From an uncultured Eubacteriales bacterium (GTDB lineage Bacteria > Bacillota > Clostridia > Lachnospirales > Lachnospiraceae): a stretch of 64,000 nucleotides of DNA. The position numbers and the translations under genes are program-made. Of the stretch, positions 1-9,233 are shown piece after piece. Numbering within the stretch: position 1 is the stretch's first letter; every line of letters begins with the position of its first letter. The notes under the pieces are model-generated. The model searched no databases, was not told the DNA's origin, and saw nothing but the letters and a program-made list of their open reading frames with translations. The stretch covers positions 1 through 64,000 of the forward strand of contig CASFBK010000010.1 of assembly GCA_949292785.1 (NCBI GenBank), read 5' to 3'.

Positions 1-92
1 AATTATGTCGCAAGCGACTGTGCTCGGCGCGGCAAAGTGTGTTCCGCTTGATAGGTAATGTATATTCGCGAGAGTGTGCGGAGCACACTTTG
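1..92 (+). repeat. Composite structured repeat, copy A (5' end outside window)
   Basis: Bases 1-29 match bases 56598-56626 exactly and nearly match 50672-50700. This core contains the small hairpin GTCG-CAAG-CGAC. It is followed by a long hairpin: bases 33-47 pair with 78-92 over 15 positions, 14 Watson-Crick and one G-U possible in RNA. The same plan is seen in copy B but with different arm sequence. The element ends 40 bp before trpS, so it may lie in the trpS leader. The left arm, if present, is cut off by the window edge. Confidence 0.7.
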
Positions 93-132
93 TTCTACCA
101 TAAAAATATGGTGAAATATAGGAGGAGAAGAA

Positions 133-1224
133 ATGAGCAAAATTATTTTAACCGGAGACAGACCAACAGGAAAGCTTCATGTAGGACATTATGTAGGGTC
201 TTTGAAACGAAGAGTAGAATTACAGAATTCCGGGGAATTCGATAAGATTTTTATTATGATTGCAGATGCACAGGCATTGACGGATAACGCAGATAATCCG
301 GAAAAAGTGCGTCAGAATATCGTGGAGGTTGCGTTAGACTATATGGCATGTGGATTAGACCCGGCAAAGTCTACCCTATTCATCCAGTCCCAGATACCGG
401 AGCTGTGTGAATTATCCTTTTACTATATGAATCTGGTTACTGTTTCCAGACTTCAGCGGAATCCTACCGTAAAGTCCGAGATTCAGATGCGTAACTTTGA
501 AGCAAGCATTCCGGTTGGATTTTTTACTTATCCTATCAGTCAGGCAGCGGATATTACTGCATTTAAGGCAACTACGGTTCCGGTAGGAGAAGACCAGATG
601 CCTATGTTAGAGCAGACCAGAGAAATTGTACACAAGTTCAATTCCGTATATGGCGATACGCTGGTAGAGCCGCAGATTTTACTGCCGGACAATGAAGCAT
701 GCTTACGTCTTCCGGGAATTGACGGAAAGGCAAAGATGAGCAAGTCTCTTGGCAACTGTATTTATCTGTCCGAGGAAGCAGACGAGATTAAGAAAAAGGT
801 TATGAGCATGTTTACTGACCCGAATCATCTGCGTGTGGAAGACCCGGGTTCATTAGAGGGAAATACCGTATTTATTTATCTTGATGCATTCTGCAAGGAC
901 GAACATTTTGAACGTTATCTGCCGGAGTATGCGAACCTTGACGAGTTAAAGGCGCATTATCAGCGTGGTGGACTTGGAGACGTAAAAGTGAAAAAATTCC
1001 TGAACAATGTATTGCAGGAAGAATTAGAGCCAATTCGTAACCGCAGAAAAGAATTGCAGAAGGATATTCCGTACGTATATGAGGTACTGAAAAAGGGCAG
1101 TGAAGAAGCAGAAAAAGTGGCAGCCCAGACATTGGATGAGGTAAGAAGTGCCATGAAGATTAATTATTTTTCTGATGCTGAGTTGATTAAGGAACAGTCA
1201 GAAAAGTTTCAGGGGGAATTGTAA
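133..1224 (+). CDS. trpS: Tryptophanyl-tRNA synthetase
   Basis: Charges tRNA-Trp with tryptophan in the cytoplasm; class I aminoacyl-tRNA synthetase. The HIGH-type motif appears as TGKLHVGHY at residues 11-19 and the KMSKS loop is intact at residues 201-205 (KMSKS). Length 363 aa is slightly longer than the usual 330-340 aa, matching the Clostridial form. The ATG at 133 follows AGGAGGAG with good spacing. It stands alone: a structured repeat lies upstream and a 77-bp repeat array begins at its stop codon. No T-box sequence is visible in the 132 bases available upstream, but most of any leader would be outside the window. Confidence 0.97.
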   Translation: MSKIILTGDRPTGKLHVGHYVGSLKRRVELQNSGEFDKIFIMIADAQALTDNADNPEKVRQNIVEVALDYMACGLDPAKSTLFIQSQIPELCELSFYYMNLVTVSRLQRNPTVKSEIQMRNFEASIPVGFFTYPISQAADITAFKATTVPVGEDQMPMLEQTREIVHKFNSVYGDTLVEPQILLPDNEACLRLPGIDGKAKMSKSLGNCIYLSEEADEIKKKVMSMFTDPNHLRVEDPGSLEGNTVFIYLDAFCKDEHFERYLPEYANLDELKAHYQRGGLGDVKVKKFLNNVLQEELEPIRNRRKELQKDIPYVYEVLKKGSEEAEKVAAQTLDEVRSAMKINYFSDAELIKEQSEKFQGEL

Positions 1225-1438
1225 GCCGAAGGCTCGAAATTACAGCATAATTCCTCGCTTAGGGCTGTCGCCCAATACGCTAAAAGTTGAGAAAGCCCCA
1301 AGCTGAAGGCTCGAAATTATAGCATAATTCCTCGCTTAGGGCTGTCGCCCAATATGCTAAAAGTTGAGAAAGCCCCAAGCCGAAGGCTCGAAATTATAGC
1401 ATAATTCCTCGCTTAGGGCTGTCGCCCAATATGCTAAA
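1223..1438 (+). repeat. Three tandem 77-bp repeats after trpS
   Basis: Units begin at 1223, 1300 and 1377, an exact period of 77 bp; the third is cut at about 1438. They differ at only a few positions. Each contains AGCATA and TATGCT arms (TACGCT in unit 1) around an inner GGGC-TGTC-GCCC hairpin, and the unit start AAGCCGAAGGC is partly complementary to GCCCTTCGGCTT at 1495-1506. The first unit overlaps the trpS stop codon. A diverged relative of the hairpin part lies near 21640-21665 in inverse orientation. There are no variable spacers, so this is not CRISPR. Confidence 0.9.
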
Positions 1439-1446
1439 AAACAGAG

Positions 1447-1485
1447 AAAGTCGTGGATGAGAATAAATTCTCCCCACGACTTTTT
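1447..1485 (+). terminator. Rho-independent terminator after trpS array
   Basis: AAAGTCGTGG (1447-1456) pairs with CCACGACTTT (1474-1483), followed by T residues. It probably ends the trpS transcript after the repeat array. The remaining bases 1486-1611 hold a copy of GCCCTTCGGCTT and a ribosome site for the next gene; no convincing promoter was identified. Confidence 0.8.
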
Positions 1486-1611
1486 CTGCTTTTTGCCCTT
1501 CGGCTTGTAGTTTCTAAAAATATGACACCTCTTTAAAAAACGATGGATTTTTTTGAAGTCGGAAAGGAGGTTTAATAGAAGTGTAAAACCAGAATAGGGT
1601 AAGGAGACGTT

Positions 1612-3402
1612 ATGATAAAACGAAAGAGGGTTATTAGCGCTGCAGTAGTCGTTTTGGCAGCGGCAGGTACGATTATGTTTTTAAAAGGAAATACAATGTC
1701 GGAAAGCAAGTACAAAATAAATAATTTTCATAACAAAGTATTGGGTGAGAATGTGTATATTTTTTCGCCGGAGGATAGTCCGGAAGAAGTGCAGCAGGTC
1801 TTAGATGAACTTTGGGAGCAACAGGAAACCAATCAGTTTGGGAAAGAACGTTACAGCGTCTTGTTCTTACCAGGTGAATATGATGAGAGTATCAAAGTGC
1901 AGGTAGGCTATTATATGCAGGTATCAGGACTTGGAATGTTACCGACAGATACCAGAATTCCGGCGCTGGAGTGTTCTGCTACCTGGTTAGGAGATGACAG
2001 CAATCACAATGCTACCTGTAATTTCTGGCGTGGTGTGGAAAATATAGATATTGGCAGCAATACTATGTGGGCGGTTTCCCAGGCGACCTTTATGCGTCGG
2101 ATAAATATCGATGGTGCCCTGTATCTGCATGACAATTATGGCTGGGCAAGCGGAGGCTTCCTGGCAGATTCCAATATAGAGCTTATGGTAGATTCCGGTT
2201 CACAGCAACAGTGGTTATCCAGAAACTGTGAATGGAACTCCTGGATAGGAGATAACTGGAACATTGTATTTTGCGGTATTGGCAGAGCAGGAGCACCGAT
2301 AGGAACCTGGCCGGCGTTTGCTTATACTACGGTAGAAGCTACAGAAGAAATACAGGAAAAGCCGTTTCTGGTTTACAAGGAAGAAGAAGGATACGGTGTA
2401 TTTGTACCGGAAATAAGAGAGAACAGTATAGGAGTTTCTTGGAAAGAAGAAAATAATGGAACTTTTATTCCGTTAGAAGAATTTTATGTGGCACATGCGG
2501 AGGAGGACGATGCAGATACCATAAATCGGGCGTTAAAGGAAGGCAAGCATCTGCTTTTAACACCGGGGATTTATCATCTGGAAGAACCGCTTCTGGTAGA
2601 ACAGAAAGATACCATTGTACTTGGAATGGGACTTGCAACACTGTCTGCGGAAAACGGAAATACTTGCATGGAAGTAGCAGACCAGTCAGGAATAAAGATA
2701 GCCGGAATTCTTTTTGATGCAGGAGTGGAAGAGTCAGAAAACCTTCTGGTGGTAGGAAATGAAGAAGAGAAGAACCTAAAGGAAGCACCGATGATGTTAA
2801 GCGATTTGTTTTTCCGGGTAGGAGGAGCAGAGGCGAAAGGTGCCAAGGCAGAGAACTGTGTGGAGATAAACAGTGACTATGTAATTGGAGATAACTTCTG
2901 GGTATGGCGTGCAGACCACGGAGATGGGGTAGGCTGGGATAGTAACACTGCCAGAAATGGAATTATCATAAATGGTGATGATGTAAGCATGTATGCTTTG
3001 ATGGTAGAGCATTTTCAGGAATATCAGACAATCTGGAATGGAGAAAATGGAAAGACCATTTTTTACCAGAGTGAAATTCCCTATGATGTGCCGAACCAAG
3101 AGGAATGGCTGAGCCATGATGGAACCGTAAATGGGTACGCCTCCTATAAGGTAGGAGACCAGGTGAAGAATCACGAAGCCTGGGGACTTGGAATTTATTC
3201 CTATCACAGAGATGCAAAAGTGGATTTGAATTGTGTCATGGAAGTACCGGAACTGGAAAATATAAAAGTACACAATATTTGTTCCGTTATGATAACAGGA
3301 AATCCGGGAATCTCTCATGTAATTAACAACGAAGGCGGAGCCGCAGAATATGCCGGCTCATTACAGATGATTCGAGAATATGCAGGAAAAATGATAAAGT
3401 AA
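1612..3402 (+). CDS. Exported right-handed beta-helix protein, GH55-like
   Basis: 596 aa. An uncleaved or cleaved N-terminal signal segment is visible (basic MIKRKR, then hydrophobic residues about 7-26, no lipobox Cys), so it acts outside the membrane. The body is rich in short Gly/Asn/Asp turns and repeated strand-like segments, and has two pectate-lyase-like openings (around residues 40-110 and 300-370) of the type found in GH55-like beta-helix proteins often misannotated as adenylyl cyclase. No catalytic residue could be assigned by eye. GTAAGGAGA precedes the ATG at 1612. It is 15 bp from the phosphorylase gene, so it is probably the extracellular enzyme or binding protein of the same operon. 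Enzyme activity is an inference; a non-catalytic glycan binder is the main alternative. Confidence 0.6.
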   Translation: MIKRKRVISAAVVVLAAAGTIMFLKGNTMSESKYKINNFHNKVLGENVYIFSPEDSPEEVQQVLDELWEQQETNQFGKERYSVLFLPGEYDESIKVQVGYYMQVSGLGMLPTDTRIPALECSATWLGDDSNHNATCNFWRGVENIDIGSNTMWAVSQATFMRRINIDGALYLHDNYGWASGGFLADSNIELMVDSGSQQQWLSRNCEWNSWIGDNWNIVFCGIGRAGAPIGTWPAFAYTTVEATEEIQEKPFLVYKEEEGYGVFVPEIRENSIGVSWKEENNGTFIPLEEFYVAHAEEDDADTINRALKEGKHLLLTPGIYHLEEPLLVEQKDTIVLGMGLATLSAENGNTCMEVADQSGIKIAGILFDAGVEESENLLVVGNEEEKNLKEAPMMLSDLFFRVGGAEAKGAKAENCVEINSDYVIGDNFWVWRADHGDGVGWDSNTARNGIIINGDDVSMYALMVEHFQEYQTIWNGENGKTIFYQSEIPYDVPNQEEWLSHDGTVNGYASYKVGDQVKNHEAWGLGIYSYHRDAKVDLNCVMEVPELENIKVHNICSVMITGNPGISHVINNEGGAAEYAGSLQMIREYAGKMIK

Positions 3403-3417
3403 GGAGAGGAAAAGAAG

Positions 3418-6108
3418 ATGTCAGGTTATGAATTTTTAGACAAGAAAGGAACTTTTGTGCTGAATCGGCCGGAAAATACCAGTTATCTGTATTTTCCTAT
3501 AGCAGGAGAAGCAGGAATAAAGGGAGCAGTGACGCCGAATCTGGGAGGTGACTTAAAGACAGACCAGAATCATTTTGTATTGCAACCGGTAAGTGCAGAG
3601 GAATTACATAATAATAAATCAAGCCGTAACTTCTGGTGCTGTATGGAACAAGGCGGATGCTGGTCCGCTACAGGAAGTTCTGCACAGGCGCAGGCGGAGA
3701 AATTTACCGATTGTCAGGAAGAGAGCAGCCTTACTGCCGGACTGATGTGGCATGAATTAAGGCGCTGTTCAAAAAAGTATCAGTTAGAAGCTGTGATTAC
3801 TTCTTTTGTTCCGGCAAAGGATAAAAATGTAGAAGTGATGCAGGTGGAAATCAAAAACAACGGAAGAATGGCAGTGACTTTTGTTCCGGTAGTAGCGGTT
3901 CCGCTGTATGGAAGAAGCGCAGACAATATTCGCGACCATCGTCATGTGACCTCGCTGTTACATAGAATTAAGACAACAGAATATGGGGTAGAAGTTACCC
4001 CAACCTTATCCTTTGATGAGCGGGGACATCAGGTAAACGATACGACTTATTATGTATGTGGAATAACCGGAAGAGGAGAAGCACCAGAAAGCTTCTATCC
4101 GGTGGTTGAGGACTTTATCGGAGAAGGTGGAAGTCTGGAACGTCCGGCGGCAGTTGTAAAAAATCAGCCGGGAGTAGAGAAAAACATCAGCATAGACGGC
4201 TATGAAGCGATGGGCGGCATCCGTTTTCATAAAGTAACACTTCAGCCGGGAGAAAGCAGTACCTATACGATTCTGATTGGACTTACAGAGAACAGAGAAG
4301 AAATTTCTCAGATGATACAGGCGTTCCAGACAACAGAAAAGGTAGAAGCAACATTAGAAGAGACCAAAAACTATTGGTTAGACTGCAATAATGTAAGCTA
4401 TCATACCGGGGACAACGGCTTTGATAATTTTATGTATTGGGTAAATTTCCAGCCAATGCTGCGAAGAATCTACGGTTGTTCTTTCCTGCCACATCATGAT
4501 TATGGAAAAGGCGGAAGAGGATGGAGAGACTTATGGCAGGATTGTCTGGCACTTCTTGTCATGGAACCATCCGGTGTACGGGATATGCTGCTTAATAACT
4601 TCGCAGGAGTACGAATGGATGGAAGTAACGCTACGATTATTGGAAGCCGGCCTGGAGAATTTGTGGCAGACCGAAATAACATTACCAGAGTCTGGATGGA
4701 CCACGGTTTCTGGCCTTTGCTTACCACGAAATTGTACATCGACCAGACCGGAGATTGGAAGATTCTACTGGAAAAACAGAAATATTTCAAGGATAAACAG
4801 GTATGCAGAGGAACCAGCACGGATACCGAATGGAATCCGACATATGGAACCATCCAGAAGGATAAGAAGCAGAACGAGGTAGAAGGAACGATATTAGAAC
4901 ATTTACTGTTACAGAACCTGACCGCGTTCTATGAAACAGGAGAACACAATCATTTCAGACTGCGTGGTGCTGACTGGAACGACGCCCTGGATATGGCAGA
5001 AGAAAAGGGAGAAAGTGTAGCCTTTACTGCCGCTTACAGCGGGAATTTTAGAACATTGGCAGAGCTTCTTCGTCTGTTTGTAGAAAATGGAGTAGAGGAA
5101 ATCGAGCTGGCGGAAGAAATGGAACTGCTGTTAAAGCAGGCGCCAGGCATGTATGAAGATACCAAGAAGAAGAACCAGGTTCTGGCAGAGTATATGGATT
5201 CCTGTATTCATGAGATATCCGGAAAGAAAGTAAAGATTTCCAGTGAGGAAGCAGCAAACGCCTTAGAAGGAATGGCAGACTGGGTTCAGGAGCATATCAG
5301 AAAGACGGAATGGGTAAGTGACGAAAGTGAAAATAGCTGGTTCAACAGTTATTACGATAATCATGGCAGACAGGCGGAAGGCGTTTTTGAAGATGGTATC
5401 CGTATGATGCTGACCGGACAGGTATTTTCCATTATGTCCGGTACGGCAACCGAGGAACAGACCGCAGAGATTGCCAAGGCGGCAGACGAATATCTGTATA
5501 AAAAAGAAGCCGGAGGCTATCGTCTGAACACCGATTTTGGTGAGGTAAAAACAGACCTTGGAAGAATGTTTGGATTTGCCTACGGACAGAAGGAAAATGG
5601 AGCAGTATTTTCCCATATGACCGTAATGTATGGAAATGCTCTGTATCAGCGTGGCTTTGTAAAGGAAGGCTACAAGGCATTACATACCTTATATGAACAG
5701 GCGGCAGACTTTGAGCACAGCCGCATTTATCCGGGAATTCCGGAATATTTCGACGGAAGAGGCAGAGGAATGTACCATTATCTTACCGGTGCAGCAAGCT
5801 GGCTCATGATGACAGTAGTACAGCAGATGTTCGGTATTCGTGGAGAAATGGGGAATCTGGTATTGCAGCCGAAGCTTTTAGCAGAACAGTTTGATGAAGA
5901 GGGCAGGGCAGAGATTTCATTTACCTTTGCAGGGCGCAAATTCCATGTGATTTATGAGAATCCAGCAGGAAAAGAATATGGAACCTATCAGATTGGAGCG
6001 GTAACACTGGACGAAAAAGAGCAGGAAGCAGTGCTGACGAAAGAAGTGATAGCTTCGTTGAACAAAGATATTGTGCATGAGATAAGAGTAAAATTGAGTG
6101 AAAAATAA
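3418..6108 (+). CDS. GH94-type glycoside phosphorylase (laminaribiose/cellobiose phosphorylase-like)
   Basis: 896 aa, without a signal peptide, so cytoplasmic. The family breaks a beta-glucosidic bond with phosphate to give glucose 1-phosphate, saving ATP. Layout fits GH94: N-terminal beta-sandwich (about 1-300), helical linker, (alpha/alpha)6 barrel (about 330-830) and a short C-terminal sheet. The catalytic motif DWND is at residues 519-522 within GADWNDALDMA. The N-terminal stretch with VTPNLGGDLKTDQN and KSSRNFW resembles the laminaribiose-phosphorylase branch as I recall it, but substrate cannot be fixed by eye. It follows the beta-helix gene by 15 bp and precedes a second large phosphorylase-like gene by 20 bp. 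AGGAGAGGAAAAG precedes the start. Confidence 0.82.
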   Translation: MSGYEFLDKKGTFVLNRPENTSYLYFPIAGEAGIKGAVTPNLGGDLKTDQNHFVLQPVSAEELHNNKSSRNFWCCMEQGGCWSATGSSAQAQAEKFTDCQEESSLTAGLMWHELRRCSKKYQLEAVITSFVPAKDKNVEVMQVEIKNNGRMAVTFVPVVAVPLYGRSADNIRDHRHVTSLLHRIKTTEYGVEVTPTLSFDERGHQVNDTTYYVCGITGRGEAPESFYPVVEDFIGEGGSLERPAAVVKNQPGVEKNISIDGYEAMGGIRFHKVTLQPGESSTYTILIGLTENREEISQMIQAFQTTEKVEATLEETKNYWLDCNNVSYHTGDNGFDNFMYWVNFQPMLRRIYGCSFLPHHDYGKGGRGWRDLWQDCLALLVMEPSGVRDMLLNNFAGVRMDGSNATIIGSRPGEFVADRNNITRVWMDHGFWPLLTTKLYIDQTGDWKILLEKQKYFKDKQVCRGTSTDTEWNPTYGTIQKDKKQNEVEGTILEHLLLQNLTAFYETGEHNHFRLRGADWNDALDMAEEKGESVAFTAAYSGNFRTLAELLRLFVENGVEEIELAEEMELLLKQAPGMYEDTKKKNQVLAEYMDSCIHEISGKKVKISSEEAANALEGMADWVQEHIRKTEWVSDESENSWFNSYYDNHGRQAEGVFEDGIRMMLTGQVFSIMSGTATEEQTAEIAKAADEYLYKKEAGGYRLNTDFGEVKTDLGRMFGFAYGQKENGAVFSHMTVMYGNALYQRGFVKEGYKALHTLYEQAADFEHSRIYPGIPEYFDGRGRGMYHYLTGAASWLMMTVVQQMFGIRGEMGNLVLQPKLLAEQFDEEGRAEISFTFAGRKFHVIYENPAGKEYGTYQIGAVTLDEKEQEAVLTKEVIASLNKDIVHEIRVKLSEK

Positions 6109-6128
6109 ATAGACAGGAGGAATAAAAC

Positions 6129-9100
6129 ATGACACAGACATTTACAATTAAGAATTACGGAAAAAAATCTAATTTTGCCAGTTTTCTTCCGGGCATTTCA
6201 GGAAAGAAAGGAATTCCTATCTGGTGCTATTATGTAAACCGGGGACAGGGCGTGGTAAGCTTCGGTGTAGAGGATAAAGACCATGCGATTATGGAATTCT
6301 ATCCGGCGCATCAGGCATATCAAAATGTAAAAAGAACAGGATTCCGTACTTTTTTGAAAAAAGACGGATATTATATAGAAAGCTTTCAGAATGAGGATAA
6401 GCCTCATTCTATGGAAATCGGAATGAATACCTTTACCATTCGGGAAAAGGATGAGGTGAATCGTTTGGATACAGAGGTAACATACTTTACGCTTCCCGAT
6501 GAAAAGGTAGGAGCATTAGTGCGTAAGGTAACTATTACCAATACAGATATGCATGACTGCGAACTGGAAATTTTGGATGGAATGCCATCTTGTATTCCCT
6601 ATGGAGTAGATAATACAAGTATGAAGACCATGGGACAGACCACTAAGGCATGGATGCAGGTAGAAGATGTGGAAAGAAATGTTCCGTATTACCGTGTGCG
6701 TGTCAGCATGGAAGATTCCGCTACTGTATCTAAGGTAGAAGGTGGAAACTTTGCATTTGCCTGCTTCGCGGATGGAACAAAATTGAAAGCCATTGTAGAC
6801 CCGGATGCAGTATTTGGTTATGATAACAGTTTAGAGAAAGCAATCGGCTTCTTAGAAAGCAGTGTAGAAGAACTGATAGAATATCCACAGGTAACAGCCA
6901 ATCAGCTTCCTTGCAGTTTCTTTGCCGCAAAGCAGACCTTAAAAGCAAAGGAAAGCATTACATTATATGAAGTAGTGGGTCAGGTAGTAAATAAAGATGT
7001 ATTGAAAAAGTTCATGCGTCAGGAATTCAATGAAGATTATTTTGAACGGAAATTCTGTAAGGCAATGAATCTTACGGAAGAATTGTGTAAAGGAATCGAA
7101 ACCCATACAGGAGACGAACGTTTTGACACGTATTGCAAATATACGTATTTAGATAATCTGCTTCGTGGAGGTTATCCGGTAAAAATAACAGATGATAAGG
7201 TGTTCTATGTATATTCCAGAAAGCATGGAGATTTGGAACGTGATTACAACTATTTCTGTATGCTGCCGGAATTCTATACCCAGGGAAACGGAAACTTCCG
7301 TGATGTGAACCAGAACCGCCGCTGTGATACAGAATTCGAGCCATTTGTAGGTGATAGAAACATCAAAATGTTCTACAGCCTGATTCAGTTAGACGGTTAT
7401 AATCCATTAGGCGTAGAAAAAGTAACATATCAGTTAAAGCCGGAAGATGCGAAAAAACTTCCGTTATCTGCTGAATTACAGGAATCCTTTGAAAAACCAT
7501 TTACTCCGGGTGAAGTATTCCGCAGACTTGAGGCTATTGGTATGCAGGAGGAAGAGCAGCAGAAGCTGTTTGAGACGATTTTAGCAAAGGCAGAGGAAAC
7601 CGTAAACGGTAACTTTGGCGAAGGTTACTGGTGCGACCACTGGACCTATAATCTGGACCTGATTGAAAATTATCTGGCGGTATTTCCGGAACGGGAAGAA
7701 GAGATGCTGTATGACGGTTCTTATACGTGGTTTCTCTCCCAGATTAACATTAACAAAAGACAGAAACGTTATGCAAAAGCACCTCAGGGAATCCGCCAGT
7801 ATCATGCATTAGAGGAAAGCAGCCGCAGAGACGGCAGCCAGAAGCTGGTGAAAGACCAGAAAGGGGAAACCCTTCATGCCACCCTGATGGAGAAATTATT
7901 GCTGCTTTGTGCCGTAAAGTATGCTACACTGGATGCTTATGGCATGGGAATTGAAATGGAAGGCGGAAAGCCGGGCTGGTATGATGCATTAAACGGAATG
8001 CCGGGAATCTTCGGTTCCTCCATGGCAGAGACCTGCGAGCTTGGCAGAAATCTTTCCTATACCATAAATGCATTGGAAAAGTATCAACATCAGGTAGAAA
8101 TATTAGAAGAAGTAGCAGAGCTGATAAATGCATTGGCAAAGGTTACGGTAGAAGAAAAGCAGAGCCTTTTACATGACGAAAAGGTAATGGGATTCTGGAA
8201 CAAAGCAAATGATATCAAGGAAGCTTATCGTGAGAAGACCTTTGCGGGCGTATCCGGAAAGAAAATATCTATAAATTCCGATGAACTGGCAGCTATCTTA
8301 AAAGAATGGAAAGAGGTAGTAGATGCAGGAATTAAAAAGGCATATGGCATTGGAAAGGATATTTTCCCGACCTACTTTACCTATGAAGTGACAGATTATG
8401 TAGAAAATGAAGACGGTATTGAGGTAAAAGACTTTGAGGTAAGACCGGTACCATTCTTCTTAGAAGGACCGGTAAGATATTTGAAGCTGGACTTAGAACA
8501 GCAGCAGAAACAGAAATTATATAAAGAAGTAAAGGGCAGCGATTTGTATGATAAGAAGCTGAGCATGTATAAGGTAAATGCGAACCTTGCGGAAGGCTCC
8601 TACGAACTGGGAAGAGCCAAGGCATTTACACCGGGATGGCTGGAAAATGAATCCATCTGGCTTCATATGGAATATAAATACTTACTGGAATTATTAAAAT
8701 CCCAGATGTACGGCGAATTCTTTGAAGACTTTAAGAAAGCGGCAATTCCATTCTTAGACCCGGAAACCTACGGAAGAAGCATTTACGAGAACTCCTCCTT
8801 CTTAGCAAGCAGTGCGAACCCCAATAAGTCTTATCATGGCAAGGGATTTGTAGCAAGACTCAGCGGTTCCACGGTAGAATTCTTACAGATGTGGCAGCTT
8901 ATGATGTTTGGAAAACAGCCATTTACCGTAGAAGATGGTAAGCTGAACTTAAGATTCCAGCCTGCAATTCCGAAGTATCTGGTAGGAAAAGAGAAAAAGG
9001 TAACTGCAATGTTCTTAAGCAGTATCCCGGTAACCTACCATATGAAAGAAGAAGCAGATTGTATTCCGGGACAGTATAAGATTACCTCCATTGATGTGGT

Positions 9101-9215
9101 ATACGAAGGCGGCAGCCACTATACTTCCACAGATGGTACTATTAGCGGAAAACTGGCAGAGGATATCAGAAAACAAAAAGTATCTGCTATTCATATTGAA
9201 TTAGGGAATGATTAA
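6129..9215 (+). CDS. Large clan GH-Q glycoside phosphorylase-like protein
   Basis: 1028 aa, cytoplasmic. The start (SNFASFLPGISGKKGIP, then YYVNRGQGV) and the overall length match long proteins usually labelled cellobiose phosphorylase, a group that includes 1,2-beta-oligoglucan phosphorylases of GH94 and beta-1,3-oligoglucan phosphorylases of GH149/GH161. At the expected catalytic position it has PGWYDALNGMPG (D619) rather than the DWND of its neighbour. An aromatic-rich region ENSSFLASSANPNKSYHGKGF near 890-915 probably lines the phosphate and sugar site. AGGAGG precedes the ATG. Adjacent to a GH94 gene and a GH30 gene, it probably shortens longer oligosaccharides while the neighbour handles the disaccharide; this division of labour is inferred. 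Confidence 0.75.
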   Translation: MTQTFTIKNYGKKSNFASFLPGISGKKGIPIWCYYVNRGQGVVSFGVEDKDHAIMEFYPAHQAYQNVKRTGFRTFLKKDGYYIESFQNEDKPHSMEIGMNTFTIREKDEVNRLDTEVTYFTLPDEKVGALVRKVTITNTDMHDCELEILDGMPSCIPYGVDNTSMKTMGQTTKAWMQVEDVERNVPYYRVRVSMEDSATVSKVEGGNFAFACFADGTKLKAIVDPDAVFGYDNSLEKAIGFLESSVEELIEYPQVTANQLPCSFFAAKQTLKAKESITLYEVVGQVVNKDVLKKFMRQEFNEDYFERKFCKAMNLTEELCKGIETHTGDERFDTYCKYTYLDNLLRGGYPVKITDDKVFYVYSRKHGDLERDYNYFCMLPEFYTQGNGNFRDVNQNRRCDTEFEPFVGDRNIKMFYSLIQLDGYNPLGVEKVTYQLKPEDAKKLPLSAELQESFEKPFTPGEVFRRLEAIGMQEEEQQKLFETILAKAEETVNGNFGEGYWCDHWTYNLDLIENYLAVFPEREEEMLYDGSYTWFLSQININKRQKRYAKAPQGIRQYHALEESSRRDGSQKLVKDQKGETLHATLMEKLLLLCAVKYATLDAYGMGIEMEGGKPGWYDALNGMPGIFGSSMAETCELGRNLSYTINALEKYQHQVEILEEVAELINALAKVTVEEKQSLLHDEKVMGFWNKANDIKEAYREKTFAGVSGKKISINSDELAAILKEWKEVVDAGIKKAYGIGKDIFPTYFTYEVTDYVENEDGIEVKDFEVRPVPFFLEGPVRYLKLDLEQQQKQKLYKEVKGSDLYDKKLSMYKVNANLAEGSYELGRAKAFTPGWLENESIWLHMEYKYLLELLKSQMYGEFFEDFKKAAIPFLDPETYGRSIYENSSFLASSANPNKSYHGKGFVARLSGSTVEFLQMWQLMMFGKQPFTVEDGKLNLRFQPAIPKYLVGKEKKVTAMFLSSIPVTYHMKEEADCIPGQYKITSIDVVYEGGSHYTSTDGTISGKLAEDIRKQKVSAIHIELGND

Positions 9216-9233
9216 ATTAAGGAGGAGAAAAGG

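Noticed and set aside
1-132. T-box for trpS
   Set aside because: No T-box sequence in the visible 132 bases; the real leader may begin outside the window, so absence is not proven.
1223-1438. Possible CRISPR-like array after trpS
   Set aside because: The 77-bp units are directly adjacent with no variable spacers, and no cas genes are present.
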